DNA of 64,000 nucleotides from contig JAAXNY010000011.1 of NCBI GenBank assembly GCA_013420905.1, forward strand, positions 2,728,001 to 2,792,000, written 5' to 3'. Below, one piece after another: positions 1 through 12,907 of the stretch. A program made the position numbers and the translations under genes. The DNA is from Collybia mongolica. Taxonomy: Eukaryota > Basidiomycota > Agaricomycetes > Agaricales > Clitocybaceae. The notes under the pieces are model-generated. The model made no database searches. It worked only from the letters and a program-made list of their open reading frames with translations, and was not told where the DNA came from. Within the stretch, counting starts at the first letter, position 1, and each line of letters begins with the position of its first letter.

Positions 1-706
1 GAGGTTTACAGAGATTGCCTGGTTTGAAAATTGTGCGGTATGCCTTCATCTACTTATGGTTGGCCACAAGTCTTGACTCCCTAAGATGCTGGTCCCCTCT
101 AATAATCATCCACTTCTTGAACCAATCCATTTATCCTGTCAATATTTAGAGTATGGGAAATGATAGATTGAGAATGGACTCACCGCCCCCCATGTGAATT
201 AGGCATGGTTTCTGGAGCTCGCAATGCTCGGCTGAGGGGCCACTCACTGAATGACGGGATGACGGAATATATGAATCGCCCTGGTTTCGTAAGTAGGAGG
301 GCACGGAGCAGTTAACGCCGAAGTGACGACTCTTGCCTAACGAGAGGTGTCTTCAGACTATTGGGAGAAACCGTGAAGACGCAATTCGTATGATGTGCGC
401 GGGCATAAGATGGAAGTTATATGATGTAAGATAAATTTGAGATAGGGAGAAGGAAAGCGTTTCTTTGTCGACCTAATGTACAAGAAGCATCGGGAGCCGG
501 CGGCGGGCAGCGCGTACCTGCTGTGAGACCGGTAGCGGGATAGGTAATTGGTTTGTTAATATATGCTTTCTTTCTCGGGCTGGTGCTTGACGTTTAAATT
601 CTACTCGAACGATTGGATGTGTAGGCAACATTCATTCGGCAGTGACAAATGCACGCGTTGTAGACGTATCCCACGATAGAGCTCTCACACCATGTAAAGA
701 TAATTT
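1..706. other. No recognisable gene
   Basis: I see no open frame with recognisable protein similarity and no RNA gene in this stretch. It may hold the promoter and 5' UTR of the gene that follows, or the end of a gene lying outside the window. Confidence 0.4.
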
Positions 707-2235
707 CATGGCCTCGCATCAGGGAATGAGACAGTTTCCCTGGCCCAAGGAGGTGAGAGAAGTAAGAAGATCTGAAAAGCCATCTGACTCGGAGTCAACT
801 CAGGGGCTGGTAAGTCTGTATTTGAATATTAAAGCTCCGCGCGTTTGGCCTTCTTCCTCCGTTCGCCGTCTTCGTTTTCGTTTCTCTCATCCTGACTTCG
901 GATAATGAAAATGGCTGCTGTCAAACAGGTGCATCCAAGCGAATACCTTCTACCATTGTTCGGCACTTACTTCTACAGGACAATGATTTCCATGGTAATG
1001 CAATTGAACGCGTCGATTCTGGCGCGACGGACGAGTCGCCCTTTGGTTCCAGTCTCACAACGCCCGTCGATGAAGACATCCAGTTGTTTCACGGGTTAGA
1101 GCAGAGGCTATTAGAGAAACGCGAGATCGATGCTTTCGAAAGTTCGGAATCTGGTGTGTGCATCGCGGGCGAAGATTTCGTCAACCTCTCGCCGAAATTG
1201 CGACCTTTTTCGAACGCAGCGCTCGAATTACAGGATATGTCGGAGGTGGTCCTCGGGGATGCTGCTGTACGCGAGCTTCTTGTCTAGAGATGTATTTATG
1301 TCTGACTTCGTCGCCAGTTATCAGACTTGGGATCTTTAACGCTAATCCCGGTGGTATCCGTCCCTTCAGATGGCCCGAATAATGCAGATCGGCTTTCGGA
1401 GGGTGGAAATCGACCGCGCTCATCTGTAAGTCTATATCTACGATTATCTCCTTTCGCTGAGCGCCACAAAGAGTATCTATTCACTGCCTAATCTGCCTAT
1501 CAATGTTGAAGAGGCTCAAGCCGTCCCGGAAGGAAAGGTTTGTTAAGAGTAAGAGTCCTTATCGAATATCATTGCTAACTAGCCATTATCAAGTCGGCTT
1601 CGGAACTTTTAACCCAACCGGTCGGTGGTGGGAAAGAAAATCTTCAGCAAGAAGGCGACTTTTCGGCCCTCCCGTTCGCAGATACTGATCTCCCTTCGTT
1701 GGACGACACTTGCTTCACTCCACCCGAGATTGATTCGCTATACACTCAGTTGCCAAGGATAACTCGCGAAAACCTGGTCCCTACTATTATGCGCATTATC
1801 ATCTTCCTACCGTGGTGTGTCGTCGTGGGCGGGGCGATCCTCCTTTGCCCGAAGTATTTGGACTTGATCGCATTTGGACCGGGATATATTGAGACGCCTC
1901 GCGGTATTCATCGCTTTGCTTTTTGGGCCGATTCCGGAATGCAACATGTCGGCATCTTCTTCGGTTTTCTAGTGACTATCGCTTGGATTTTTCCTACCTT
2001 CGGTCTTCTCTTGGCAGGCGGTATGGTTGCGCAGTTCGTGTACGCATGGTACGACTTTGTGGTGGACTTGAACGTTCCTCTAGGCGCGGACGACAGACAG
2101 ACGATGTACATTGTTGCAACGCAATTCGGGCTCTCTGGTAATACGAACTTCTCCAAGAAGCATGACAGTTATTTTCTTTCGCGGCTCGAGAAGGAGGGTG
2201 TAATTGTGAGTGACTCGAGTGAGGAGGAGTCGTAG
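707..2235 (+). CDS. Uncharacterised multi-exon membrane protein
   Basis: I do not recognise a named family. Separate open frames join through good splice sites into one protein. One frame is continuous from about 930 through 1287. A donor inside its end can be joined to an exon at about 1372-1421, then about 1471-1540, and then the last exon of about 1597-2235. These joins keep frame through introns of roughly 50-100 bp. The last exon encodes two hydrophobic stretches, one around 1786-1870 (IIIFLPWCVVVGGAILL) and one around 1945-2050 (HVGIFFGFLVTIAWIF onward), followed by a polar acidic tail ending in EES. The N-terminal half is acidic and without motifs. It is probably an integral membrane protein with two helices. 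The start is unresolved: the ATG at 707 with a donor at about 810 is one option, but its phase does not fit the 930 exon perfectly. Confidence 0.5.
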
Positions 2236-2458
2236 GTTGTTTCTTTCCCCTGTGCTTTTCCGTTGTATTGTTTCCCCTGTATTCCCTTGGTGTGTAAAGG
2301 CTTGATACATAAGTAATTTGATGAATTTTTGACGAGAAAAAGGGCTAGAAGCCAAGGCTTATTCATTATCAGTGGCTGTGCAAGTTATTTTTAAGTCTAG
2401 GCCGGGTTCGGATAATCGGTTCCACGCTGAGCGCTTAGGTTCAACTTTGACGACGACC

Positions 2459-5400
2459 ATGGTCGTCGAGCTATGCAGTGATTCCGGCCCTTTCGATTTT
2501 CGGGACCCATGTGTTAGATCTTCATGGAGCGCTATCATACCAGCAGCATTCGTCTTTCTTCTCTGTTTCTTCTCGCTACCAGTCCCACGACCTTTTCGAA
2601 AGCTTTTTGGAATCATCAAGTTTCCGTTCAAGCAATATCTGACACTTCATGAGGCCGAGGCTCTGGATTTGGACTCGGCTGCGGAGGATAAGGTGGTAGC
2701 GGATGAAGACGTAGGGGTCGCGCGGGTTGAGGTTCCAGATGCAGTGCCACTCTGGCGGGCAGTTGTTTTCGCATTTTTGGGGCTCCTGGAGACGCTGTGC
2801 TGGATGTCGTATGGCTCTTTTCGACTTATAAACGATTCGAAACACTCCTGGGGAGGTGTGCAGGCCTTTCTCGTTGCGGGTGCGTGGCTATACACGGTCC
2901 TCCGACCTATCGCCCGACCAGCGGCCACGCCACCCTTCGACCTCTTCGCAATCTATTGCGTGCAGTGTATGGCTGGGATACTCCTGCTTGGGGGAGTTTT
3001 GTTCGACTATAGCGTTACCGGCTCGCCTCTTCCTCCCACTATCGTTATAGTTGCCCTGTCTGCAAACTTGGCGGCAGTGTCGGCTCTACTAATGGTCGTA
3101 TTCAATATGCCATTGGCGATACCGAGCAACAGAGTAAATAAGGAGGATATAGTGAGTATTGCTAAAGTCCCGTTGTTGTCGGATTGCAGGAGTCGCTGAT
3201 CTATTTGTAGGGCCGTACCGTTTCGCCGGAAGATTATGCAACACTCTTCAATTGGTTCACGTTCAACTGGGTTTATCCCCTCGTTCGACGCGTGAGCAAG
3301 ACTTTTATTTTTGCCTTGGAATCTACTCACGTCGTGTTCAGGGGAGAAACACGACTTTAAACGAGAATGATGTGTGGAAGCTCAGCCCGACGATGCAATC
3401 GCGACCTGTTTTTATCAAATTCGTGGCTCTTCAGCGACTCACTCTCCTTCGGAGATTATGGGCAGCAAATTCCCTGGATCTACTGTGAGTTCCGCGACAT
3501 GTGAGGCTTTGTTATCCTCACCTTACGTTCAACCCAGGCTGGACTTTTCTTTGACATTCATCAGTGTAATATGTAATTACACCATGCCTTTCTTCCTCAA
3601 GTGGGTATTTCTGTTATTATCGACTCTATTGTGTCTGACTATTTGATATGAAGGCGTATACTCGATGCTATCGACATGAAAGAACCCACAAAGGAGAGTA
3701 AATCTAGAGCATACATATATGCTCTTTTAGCATTCGCATTCTCGATGTGCAAGGTTTTTCTTCATTTTACTATTGGTCAAACGTTCCGCCTATGCTCATG
3801 GTCCCGCCACAGGCACAAGCTGACGTCCACCATTTGTGGTATGGGCGGCGTGCTGCTTCACGGATGCGTTCCGAGTTGATGGCCGCGATCTATGACAAGG
3901 CGCTCAAACGGAAGGACTTTTCGGGGATCATAGGGGAGAAGCAGAAGGCAGAAGCCGCGGAAAAGGCTGCTGCTGCTGCTGAAGCTGCAGGGCCACGTAA
4001 GCATAGTGATAATTCCTACCCATCACGCATCCATAACACCTTTCCAGGCAAAAGCAGTAAGGAAAAGAAGAAGGCGGAGAAGGAGAAAGCAGAGAAGGCG
4101 GATGACCCGAAGGCTGGTGCTGATATTGGGAAAATCGTGAATTTGATGGCCAACGATGCTAACAGGGTAAGCGGTGCTCTTTTCCTTTGAGTGCGTGAGT
4201 GCTGAAACTTGCGTTGAAAAGATTGCCCAAATGATATCTGGGCTTTATTTTATATATGGAGGTGAATCCTGCTGTCGCACTCCCGTCATCAATAGAACCT
4301 CACCCAACCCGTAGCGCCCTTCGAGATTCTGATTGCTGGAACCTTTCTCTTCCAGTAAGCCTTATTCTTAAAGGTCCCCAGGTCGTCTTGCCTGATCAAA
4401 GCGATTTCAGACTACTGGGTTGGAGTGCCTTCGCAGGCTTTTTCGTCTTGATCGTTGGATGGCCTCTCAACAGCTTTGTCGCGCGGAGGAGTATCAGGAT
4501 TCAAAAAGGCGTTCTCTCAGCTCGCGACAAGCGCATGGGCGTTTTAAATGAACTCATTGGGGCTGTACGCCGTATTTCCATCATAGTGCGCTGTTTGGTG
4601 GTTAACCACTTGTGGTCTAGGTCAAATTCATCAAATTTTTTGCATGGGAAGATCGTTGGATTGAGCGTGCGCTAGATGCCCGGGAGGTCGAGATGAAATG
4701 GATGATCAAAGGTTCGTTGCATGCTGCTAACTCCTATGACGGCTTCTGAAATCATGTCTCCCATCAAGCTCGTCTCAATACCGTCTTGTTCTACATCTTG
4801 TGGACATGTGCCCCCATTCTGGTGTCCATTATATCGTTTTCGGTGTATGTGATGCAAGGAAATGAGCTGACGATCAGTGTTGCCTTTACGGTGTGTACCT
4901 ATCCTCATCGACCTGATGTTTAACTAATCCATCTACAGGCTATCGCTCTTTTCAACATGATCCGGTATGGATTTCCACGAAAACCGTAACCTTTGACTCA
5001 ACTTGCAATACAGGGCCCCACTCAACGTTATCCCCGCCTGGATTGTACAGATTCTGCAGGTATGTTGTTGTATGATCCCGACGGCTATTTAATTTTGACT
5101 TTGAACTTCAGACCGGCATTGCTCTCAACCGCATATCGGTATACCTCGGTGAAGACGAGGTCACAGACCAAGTGTCTTCTCTCAAGCGTGATTTCTCCGA
5201 GCCCATCCTTCTTGGGTCAGATGCTCCTGGCCTTGGACTTGAAAATGCCTCTTTTAAGTGGAATGAGGTCGAAGAGGAGAAACCTCTGGACAAGAAACCG
5301 GACACTCACGAAAGTTCGCCAACTACCCCGAACGATGAAGGAAGCACTACTGTTGGTGACAATGCTTCGGAAATAAGCGCTGCTCTCCTTGCCTCTGCTG

Positions 5401-8400
5401 ACCACCGGTTCGAGCTCCGGGATGTATCCATCATGTTCCCAGAAGGTGAACTTTCTGTGATTACGGGCCCAACAGCATCTGGTAAAACGGCACTTCTGGT
5501 ACGCTTGAGAGCTAGTCTTCATGATCCGCTGCTGACGTTTGAACCTGCATAGATGGCTTTACTGGGAGAAATGACATTGCTTCCTGGAGGCAGAATCATC
5601 ATGTCGAAGAACCCCAGCAACGTCGATCAGTATGGGCTCATGCATTCTATTTCTTACGCTGCTCAATCGCCTTGGCTTCGCCATCAGTCCATCAAAGACA
5701 ATATCCTGTTCGGATACCCATACGACGAGGAGCGTTATAAAGAAGTAATTGAATGTTGTGCCCTTAGGCCAGACTTGGATGTTCTCGAAGATGGTGACGA
5801 CACCGAGATTGGCGCCAGGTTAGTGTCATCGTAATACCATTCAACAAAATGTTTGCTTAGCCTTCTTCTAGGGGTGTCAGTTTATCTGGTGGCCAAAAAG
5901 CGAGGTAAATCACTTGCTCTTGGTGCTTCCTACAGTCGCTGACGCCTCGACCCTTTTCCAGAGTTGCTTTAGCTAGAGCCGTCTACGCCCGAACTAAATA
6001 CGTCTTACTCGATGATCCTTTGAGTGCAGTTGTCAGTTACACTTGTCACATTGGAAACTGTCTTTGACGTTCTTTTTTTTTTTAGGATAGTCACACATCC
6101 AGATTTCTGTATGAGAGGCTGCTGCGTGGCCCACTTTTGGCTAACCGTACCGTGGTATGTTATCTCGTATCGCATCACTTTTGAGCCCTTATCCGCTACC
6201 GTAAGATCCTTGTTACGCATCACGTTGAATTGGTACTTCCGGGAGCCTATTATCTCGTCCGCATGTTAGACGGTAGAATCGACACACAAGGCACCGTCAA
6301 GGACCTTCGGGCCCAGGGCATCCTAGAGGAGATCACCCATGATGCGGCTGCGGAAGTGGAGAAGGATGGTATAGCCGACGAAGCACCCATTCTCGACGAA
6401 GAAGAGAAGGACACCAAAGCTCCCAAAAAACCACGGAAACTTATCAAAGATGAGCACCGTGAAGCCGGCGGTGTCAAATGGGTGATCTATAAAAGTTACT
6501 TGAAAGCATCGTGAGTATCAACTGCGTCTTCTAGGTAACTTGATGTTTGGTTAACGTTGAGAAAAGGTCGTACTGGATTTGGATATTCCTTGCATTGTTG
6601 GTTGTTGTGAACCAGCTTTTAGGTATCACAGAGAAACTATGGATCAAGGTAAATGTGCCTTATCATCTTAACGAGAAAATTTGCTAATACGCGCCCCTCA
6701 GACCTGGGGAGAGGCATATGAGGAAGGTGGTACTTTCTCCGCCCGCTACGCATTCAATTCTTTCGCCACACCTGAGCACGAGATCCACGCTGATGGATAT
6801 CTGAGCTCTCACCATCTCACAAGCCCCCTCCAACATGTCTTTACCACGAAAAAGGGAACTTTCGGGATCAACTGGCCGAATGCTGTCCAACATCCATTGT
6901 TCTACATTGGTATTTATGCGGCTATTGGTTTGGGCAACGCTTTTGTGAGCATATCTGGAACGATTGCTCAGTATACTGGGGCCTTGAGGGCATCCCGTAT
7001 TCTCTTCAAGTATGTATTTTTATGTTTACGTTAATGACTTCACTAACCTTAAATAGGCAGCTTCTGGTTACTGTCGTGCGAGCCACCTTCCGATTCCATG
7101 ACACGACACCCCAAGGTGAGAGGCTCGCGTTCATGCCTTTTAAATGTGGCTCATGCTATCTTTGTTAGGTCGCATGTTGAACCGATTTGGCAAGGTATGC
7201 ATTATCATGTTAACCCGATTGCATCTTTAACATCTGGAGCAAGGATATCGAAACTATCGACACGTCGTTAGCTGGCTCCTTACAAGCCGTGAATCTTTCC
7301 TTGGCAAGCTTCTTTGCAGCTGTTCTCACCGTTGCGTGAGTCGCCGTGTCGTTTTGCCTTTCTGGTTCAGTTTCACTTACCGTTGATTCACCAAGTTTCG
7401 TATTTCCCTGGTTCTTGCTCCCCGCTTTCTTTATTGGATTCGCATATCGCGAGTTAGCGATAGGCTACTTGAACACAGGGCGTGACCTTCGACGCATGGA
7501 ATCAAACACGAGATCGCCCATTTTCTCTGATTTCGGCGAACTCCTTGAAGGTATTGTGACTGTCCGTGCCTTTTCTGCGGAAAAGCGGTTCCTCGATAAT
7601 CTCCACCGAAAGATTGACGTCACAACTAAAGTAAGCTTTTATATTCGCTCCCTCACCGATCAGAGGTTCATTTTCTCCAGATGTGGTACTCTTTCTGGAT
7701 GACAAACCGCTGGTTACTCTTGAACTTTGATGCCTTGGGTGCTTTGGCAGTTTTGTTGACCATGTTGTTCTCGATATCGACCTTGACCAATGAGGCTGGT
7801 TGGGCTGGTTTATGTATCACGAGTGCAATGGGCTTCACATCATCTGGTAGAGACATGCTCATGGCATCCAATGCCAAACCTTTATTGACAATCCAATTTT
7901 GACAGTATACTGGGCGTGTCGATTCTGGACAGGTATGGATCTTGTCGATGAGTCTGCACCATTATCTAACATGTTAACCACCACCAGCTCTTGAATTGGA
8001 CCTCAAGTATGTCGTTTTTATGTCGCACGCGAACAACTCTAACGCTAATTAATGTACAGCTCCGTTGAACGAATCGTGGAATAGTAAGAACGACTTCTGT
8101 ATGCTTTCCAAGTGACCTGTTAAACTCCCATAATAGTCTTGATCTTCCTCAAGAACCTCCTGCTGTCATCGAATCCAACAGAGTTCCGGCTTATTGGCCT
8201 TCCAGCACCACTCAAAACGCCCTTATCTCAGTGGAAGACCTGGTCATCAAGTATGCCCCAGACTTACCTGCCGTTCTTCAAGGTGTCTCGTTCACTTTGA
8301 AACCTGGGGAAAGGGTTGGTCTTCTTGGACGTACAGGTCAGTACAATTAGCATTTCGATGTTTCAAAGCTCATAATAATATATCAGGGAGTGGGAAATCA

Positions 8401-9435
8401 ACCCTCGCAATGAGCATTTTACGATTTGTGAGCGCTTCTTTTTGATAATATGAAGTTGTCTCATATCTATCTGAAAGGTGGACCCGTCTTCCGGTCGTAT
8501 CCTGATCGATGGAATCGATATCTCGACCATAGGAATCCACGACTTGCGTTCACGCTTGGTGAGAGCTACCGATTCTTTGTAGATGCAGATGTTGATGAGA
8601 ACCCGAAAGACGTTTATTCCTCAGGTTGGCAGATTGCGCCTCAATTTGGACTCCTATTGATTGACCGCCCTTTTAATAGGATGCTACTCTTTTCTCAGGA
8701 ACTCTTAGGGATAATCTGGACCCATTCAATGAACACGATGACAGAGAATGCTTAGATGTGTTGCGTCGTGTCCAGATGATTACTTCAACCCCATCGACAT
8801 CTCAGGGCGGGTCGCGCGCCCCATCAGCCTCCTCATCCCGCGCAGCTTCCATTCATCAGATTGAACGGGAAGACACTGCTGATTCGATCTCTACGGCGAC
8901 TACTGATGTGGACACAAAGACCACCATTTCCTTGGATACGCAGGTCTCGGCTGGAGGGACCAACTTCTCACAGGGCCAGCGACAACTCATCGCTATGGCT
9001 CGTGCTCTTCTTCGGCGCAGCTCAATTATTGTGTTGGATGAAGCAACAAGTAGCATCGATTTCGCCACTGATGCTAAGATCCAAGCAACGATTCGTGAAG
9101 AGTTTAATGATTCCTTGTTACTGACTGGTGCGTTTCTGCTCCGAATCTGGTTTTATACTTCATGTTAAAACTATCTTCAGTTGCACATCGTCTTCGAACT
9201 GTAATCGATTACGATCGCCTTATTGTACTGGACAAGGGCCAGGTATGTCTAATTCATCCAACTATTTCCGTGACCCCGAATTCAAGCTGTGATGATGCAG
9301 ATGGCTGAGTTTGACACACCCTGGAACTTGATACAGAAGGAGGGTGGCATATTTAGGACTATGTGTCTTAAGAGCGGGTCTTTTGGTGACCTGGAGGCGG
9401 CAGCAAAGGAGAAAGCGGACAAAACCCATACATAG
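2459..9435 (+). CDS. ABC transporter, ABCC/MRP-type full transporter
   Basis: This is an ATP-driven exporter of the multidrug-resistance-associated type, expected in the vacuolar or plasma membrane. The ATG at 2459 opens an N-terminal hydrophobic domain, then come TMD1, NBD1, TMD2 and NBD2. The family hallmark before TMD1 ([14 protein letters not shown]) lies near 3225. NBD1 has Walker A GPTASGKT near 5467, signature SLSGGQKAR near 5885 (split by an intron), Walker [10 protein letters not shown] near 6003 and an H-loop VTHHVE near 6215. NBD2 has Walker A GRTGSGKST (split by an intron near 8335-8386), signature FSQGQRQL near 8970, Walker [11 protein letters not shown] near 9030 and an H-loop at about 9180. 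A charged linker between the halves lies at 6330-6470. More than twenty introns of about 45-70 bp must be removed, and every junction I tested kept frame. No stop or frameshift was found, so I consider it intact. The substrate cannot be told from sequence. Confidence 0.93.
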
Positions 9436-11338
9436 CTCCTTCTCCATCTGACCTCCCTTTCAATCTATTTAAATCTATATAAGCTAAAAACCATCGCTAT
9501 CATTTTGGCTTTTTCATTCGTACTTGATATCTGGTTATGACTGCTATGGTTTGAGTAACCATCTAAGACCATTTAAGAGACTGGCATGCTTACTGTAACG
9601 TAAGGATGCACAAGACGATTTCACCCAGTTGATAACCGATAAGTTACAGACGTAATATATATATTAATAGTTGCTTGCTGCAAATCATTCCGACCATGAT
9701 GGAATGAATTGTCCGCAAAAGCCCGCCACACCCAAGTGACGGTTCATCGAACCCTCTTCTAGGTGGTATATGGTGTAGATTAGAACTGTGTTGTTTTCTT
9801 CAAATCCTACCCCCTATATATCAAATCCCTGCTCTCTAGCGACGCACTACAACCACTTACTCGATTGTTCCTGTCCATCAGTTCCCTACCAGAATGTACT
9901 CCGGCATGACGATCACTACAAGACCGACCCCAAACCGACATGGGAAAAAAAAGGCGTAGTTAATTAGATGTTCGGTGCAGCGGGGTGGCGCGAGTATTTC
10001 GTAGGCCCTCTGGATATTGAAGTAATTGATGGTGAGGTGAAGTAAATTTGGGTAACCAGGGTGCTCTTGGTTGTGGTACATAATGATACAGGTGGATCGC
10101 TGGGAATCGAGATTTACTCGTATGCGCAGATCTTCCGGCACCCGCCCCCTTGACATCCTGATTGGTATCTTGCTCATCGCCTACTTGGTGGACAGGATGG
10201 TTAATATAAAGGGAATTCACTCTGCGTAGATATTTGTGATCGAACCTTTTGTTAAGATACTTGTTTATCTTCCGCTACTAACCATATTCCAGTACCTCTC
10301 ATCGTTTTCACTCCTAAGGGGTCGCGTAATCCAGCTCGACGTTGAGCATGTATCCGCTTATGATGAATTTATGGCATATTTAATGCGAACACTACTGCTT
10401 TGAGTTGTTGACCACGATGTCGATGTTGACGACTGGGCGGATGCGCCGTGAAGCAAGATATTTTGTTGCTGCCAAGTCGTGGCGGTTGTTGCCACCCAAG
10501 AAGGGCATATAATACATAGGACTTGAGGCTTGAGTTACCAGAGGACGAATCGTGATATATTGGAGGAGACACCCAGACCACGGTTTCTTCATGGCTAGAA
10601 TTTTCTCCCACTGTCAGATACCAAGCTTTGGGTCGTAGGACACAAGACGCACGCTTGCAGCCCGCAATATCCGAGGACGAAGAAGACATGGCATCTCTCG
10701 AGTCAGGCAATGTGGATCCAGGTCTCCAAAACAACTATGCACAACTCACCCAAATCGCCCAGCACCATCGTAGCAACCGTAAGAAGCGAAAATGGACAGG
10801 TTTTATCCGGGTATGTACTACGACCTAGCCTTACCATGTACAATCAATTCACACCACATCCAGCGTATGCTCACCAAGCTCTTTCAGCGCAAGTAAGATG
10901 GCGAGAAAGACACCTCCGAGATACATTTCAATCCAGTCCGCCTGATGGAAGTTTTCTTCGTTTAGAACTTTGAACATTGCTGGATTGCCTGATGCTCGAT
11001 GAATGTCGGACGGTGGCTGTCGTGTCTAGGGCCGGTGCTCTTTTAATACTTCTTTCTTGACCAGCAAAAGCCTTGTATTTATAATATCAGCCCGTTCCCT
11101 GTTCTGTATACATGTGTGGTGGTGTGTGAGTTTTTTAGAGTATGTCGTAGTGAGGTTTCCGAGTCATCCTGTAGAGCTTTCACTTGTCGACAGGGACGGG
11201 AACTCCATTTTCAAGCAGGGTGCAGTAGACGACAAGAGGCAGCAGATCGGTGAATCGCCCAATTTGGATGTTGGTGATGACGGCAAGCCATCAACCAAAT
11301 CAACCCAGCGAGCTTCGGCATGAGCTCGGCAACCCTCA
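9436..11338. other. Intergenic, 1.9 kb, no gene called
   Basis: A TATA-like stretch near 9815 is followed at 9895 by an ATG that opens only 21 codons. A short acidic-then-basic frame at 10628-10828 on the + strand resembles no family I know. I searched both strands for short frames ending in a CaaX box, because pheromone genes often sit beside Ste3 receptors, and found none with a start codon and a convincing processing site. Confidence 0.4.
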
Positions 11339-12907
11339 CTAGTGACTTGACTTTGGCAAGGGAGCGCCAGTTTGGATGTTCGCCGCCGTTCGGGCCATGT
11401 CCGTACTAAGGCCCTTTACGGATTTACTGGGAGAAGGGGAGAAGCTGTTATCGATAGAAGCCACGGTCGAGAATGTGTTTGGTGCAAAGGTGATAGGGAG
11501 GAGGAGTGGCTTTCGACACAGACGAAGAGATATTGCAAGGCACGAGGAAAACCTAGATGCTTGGTGCCTTATTGGGGCTGCGGCCCCCCCTGCGCCGAAA
11601 GCGACTGTCCCGTTTTCAAACTGCCTTGCTTCTCTGCTGCTGGCTTGGTTTGTATCACGATACTGGTAAAATAAAAAACGCACCTTTCATAAACCGCTGT
11701 GGCCGTCTGTCTATACCCAAGACGGCCCGCGATAAACCAAAACGCGGAGCGGTATTTGTGTCTTGCCTCCTCCGCAAATCCAAAGAAACCGAAAAAGATA
11801 AAAGAACAGATGATGATCTGCCATCGATTGAACTCTATTGCTGATTCGATTGCTGGGATTCTACGCCAGAGGCGGGCGGGAACGACTTCATGTCTCGCGA
11901 AGCCCCAATGCGTGTCCTCCCATGAGATCCAAGGGTGAACGCCTCCTCCCGTGGTAATAGACTGATACATAGCGAAGGATCCCAAAGGTACCGTCAAGAC
12001 GACATCGATACCTGCGAGACACATGAGCCGAAGGTATCTGTTCGTATTCATGGATTTGTGATCGGATATCAATGCCTGCAATTTCCGGTTTCGGTTGAAA
12101 AAGGCACGCATGCTCAGAACTATGAATGAAGTTAGTTTTCACCCGAGCCTAACGAAAATGATTACGCACTTGAGTATACACCAGTGACAAGGCCAATAGC
12201 AATCGGTGGAATTTGAACAAGGACCAGCTGTATGGGCGTCATGTAGCTGACTGGAACGCAGCCGAGATCTTCGTAGATGTTGAATCGATGTCCTTGAGGA
12301 ATGTATGCTATAGGGTCGTCAGCAGGGATGATAAAGGTGGATCGGGACTTGACGTACAAAGGATGATGAAGAGAATAGGGACTCCGAGAGCAATAGCTAC
12401 GTCAATACCTATATCGCGGAGTTTCTGATGATGTTTGATTTAGCATAAGGATCTGACATGAGATATATTCAATTTACTTCGGCCTTGGTGATTTTTACAG
12501 TAGTTAAACGCGAAATATGATAGAGACGACGGTTGATGCAAAGCGAGGCGGCAGGAATGGCCACAGAAGATCCGATTATTATCCGAATGGCTGAAGCAAT
12601 GAATGTGTGAATATTTTTTGCTAGGAAGATTAGAGACTAGCGGACTCACAGATATCGCACCATATTGGTGCATGGTTTATTACATTCCCGTTCCAAACGA
12701 CGGAGTTTATGAATTGGTTGAGACAAGCCATTGCTGTCCATAACATGTAAAGACATGTGCCGGCGTTCCATGCTATCAATATATCAGCAGGAGATTTAGG
12801 TGAATGTAGATTTTTTCCTTACAATCTAGATGCCATCGTAGTGGGATGATAGCCAAGATGAAGCCAACGAAAGCGAAGATTGAAAAGACGTAATTTGGGT
12901 ACGACAT
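11339..12907 (-). CDS. STE3-like: Ste3-like pheromone receptor (B mating-type GPCR family)
   Basis: This is a seven-transmembrane receptor of the fungal Ste3 family, which senses lipopeptide pheromones at the plasma membrane. The ATG at 12907 gives MSYPNYVFSIFAFVGFIL, the usual short N-terminus running straight into helix 1. Further exons carry strong family blocks: WNAGTCLYMLWTAMACLNQF (about 12720-12775), WNGNVINHAPIWCDI (about 12660-12705), INRRLYHISR (about 12525-12555), then HRFNIYEDLGCVP (about 12260-12300) and RNRKLQAL with NRYLRLM (about 12010-12110). At least five introns of about 50 bp are needed. The last helix ends near IICSFIFFGFFGFAEEAR (about 11775-11830). The cytoplasmic tail is uncertain: one frame stops at 11569, while another frame, reachable by a further intron, runs to 11339 and ends PKSSH. 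No pheromone precursor gene was found nearby. Confidence 0.9.

Noticed and set aside
9895..9960. TATA-like motif followed by an ATG frame of 21 codons
   Set aside because: The frame is too short, has no CaaX end and no recognisable motif. The promoter-like context alone does not make a gene.
10628..10828. Frame ending VCTTT-stop near the Ste3 receptor, considered as a pheromone precursor
   Set aside because: CTTT is not a normal CaaX box (no aliphatic residues). There is no typical ER/DR processing site, and GTATGT at the end looks more like a splice donor.
10940..10993. CWIA-stop near 10977, a good-looking CaaX box
   Set aside because: An in-frame TAG lies only five codons upstream and no start codon or splice site links it to a longer frame.
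11376..11844. Plus-strand frames opposite the receptor's last exon
   Set aside because: These are shadows of the minus-strand receptor coding sequence without motifs.
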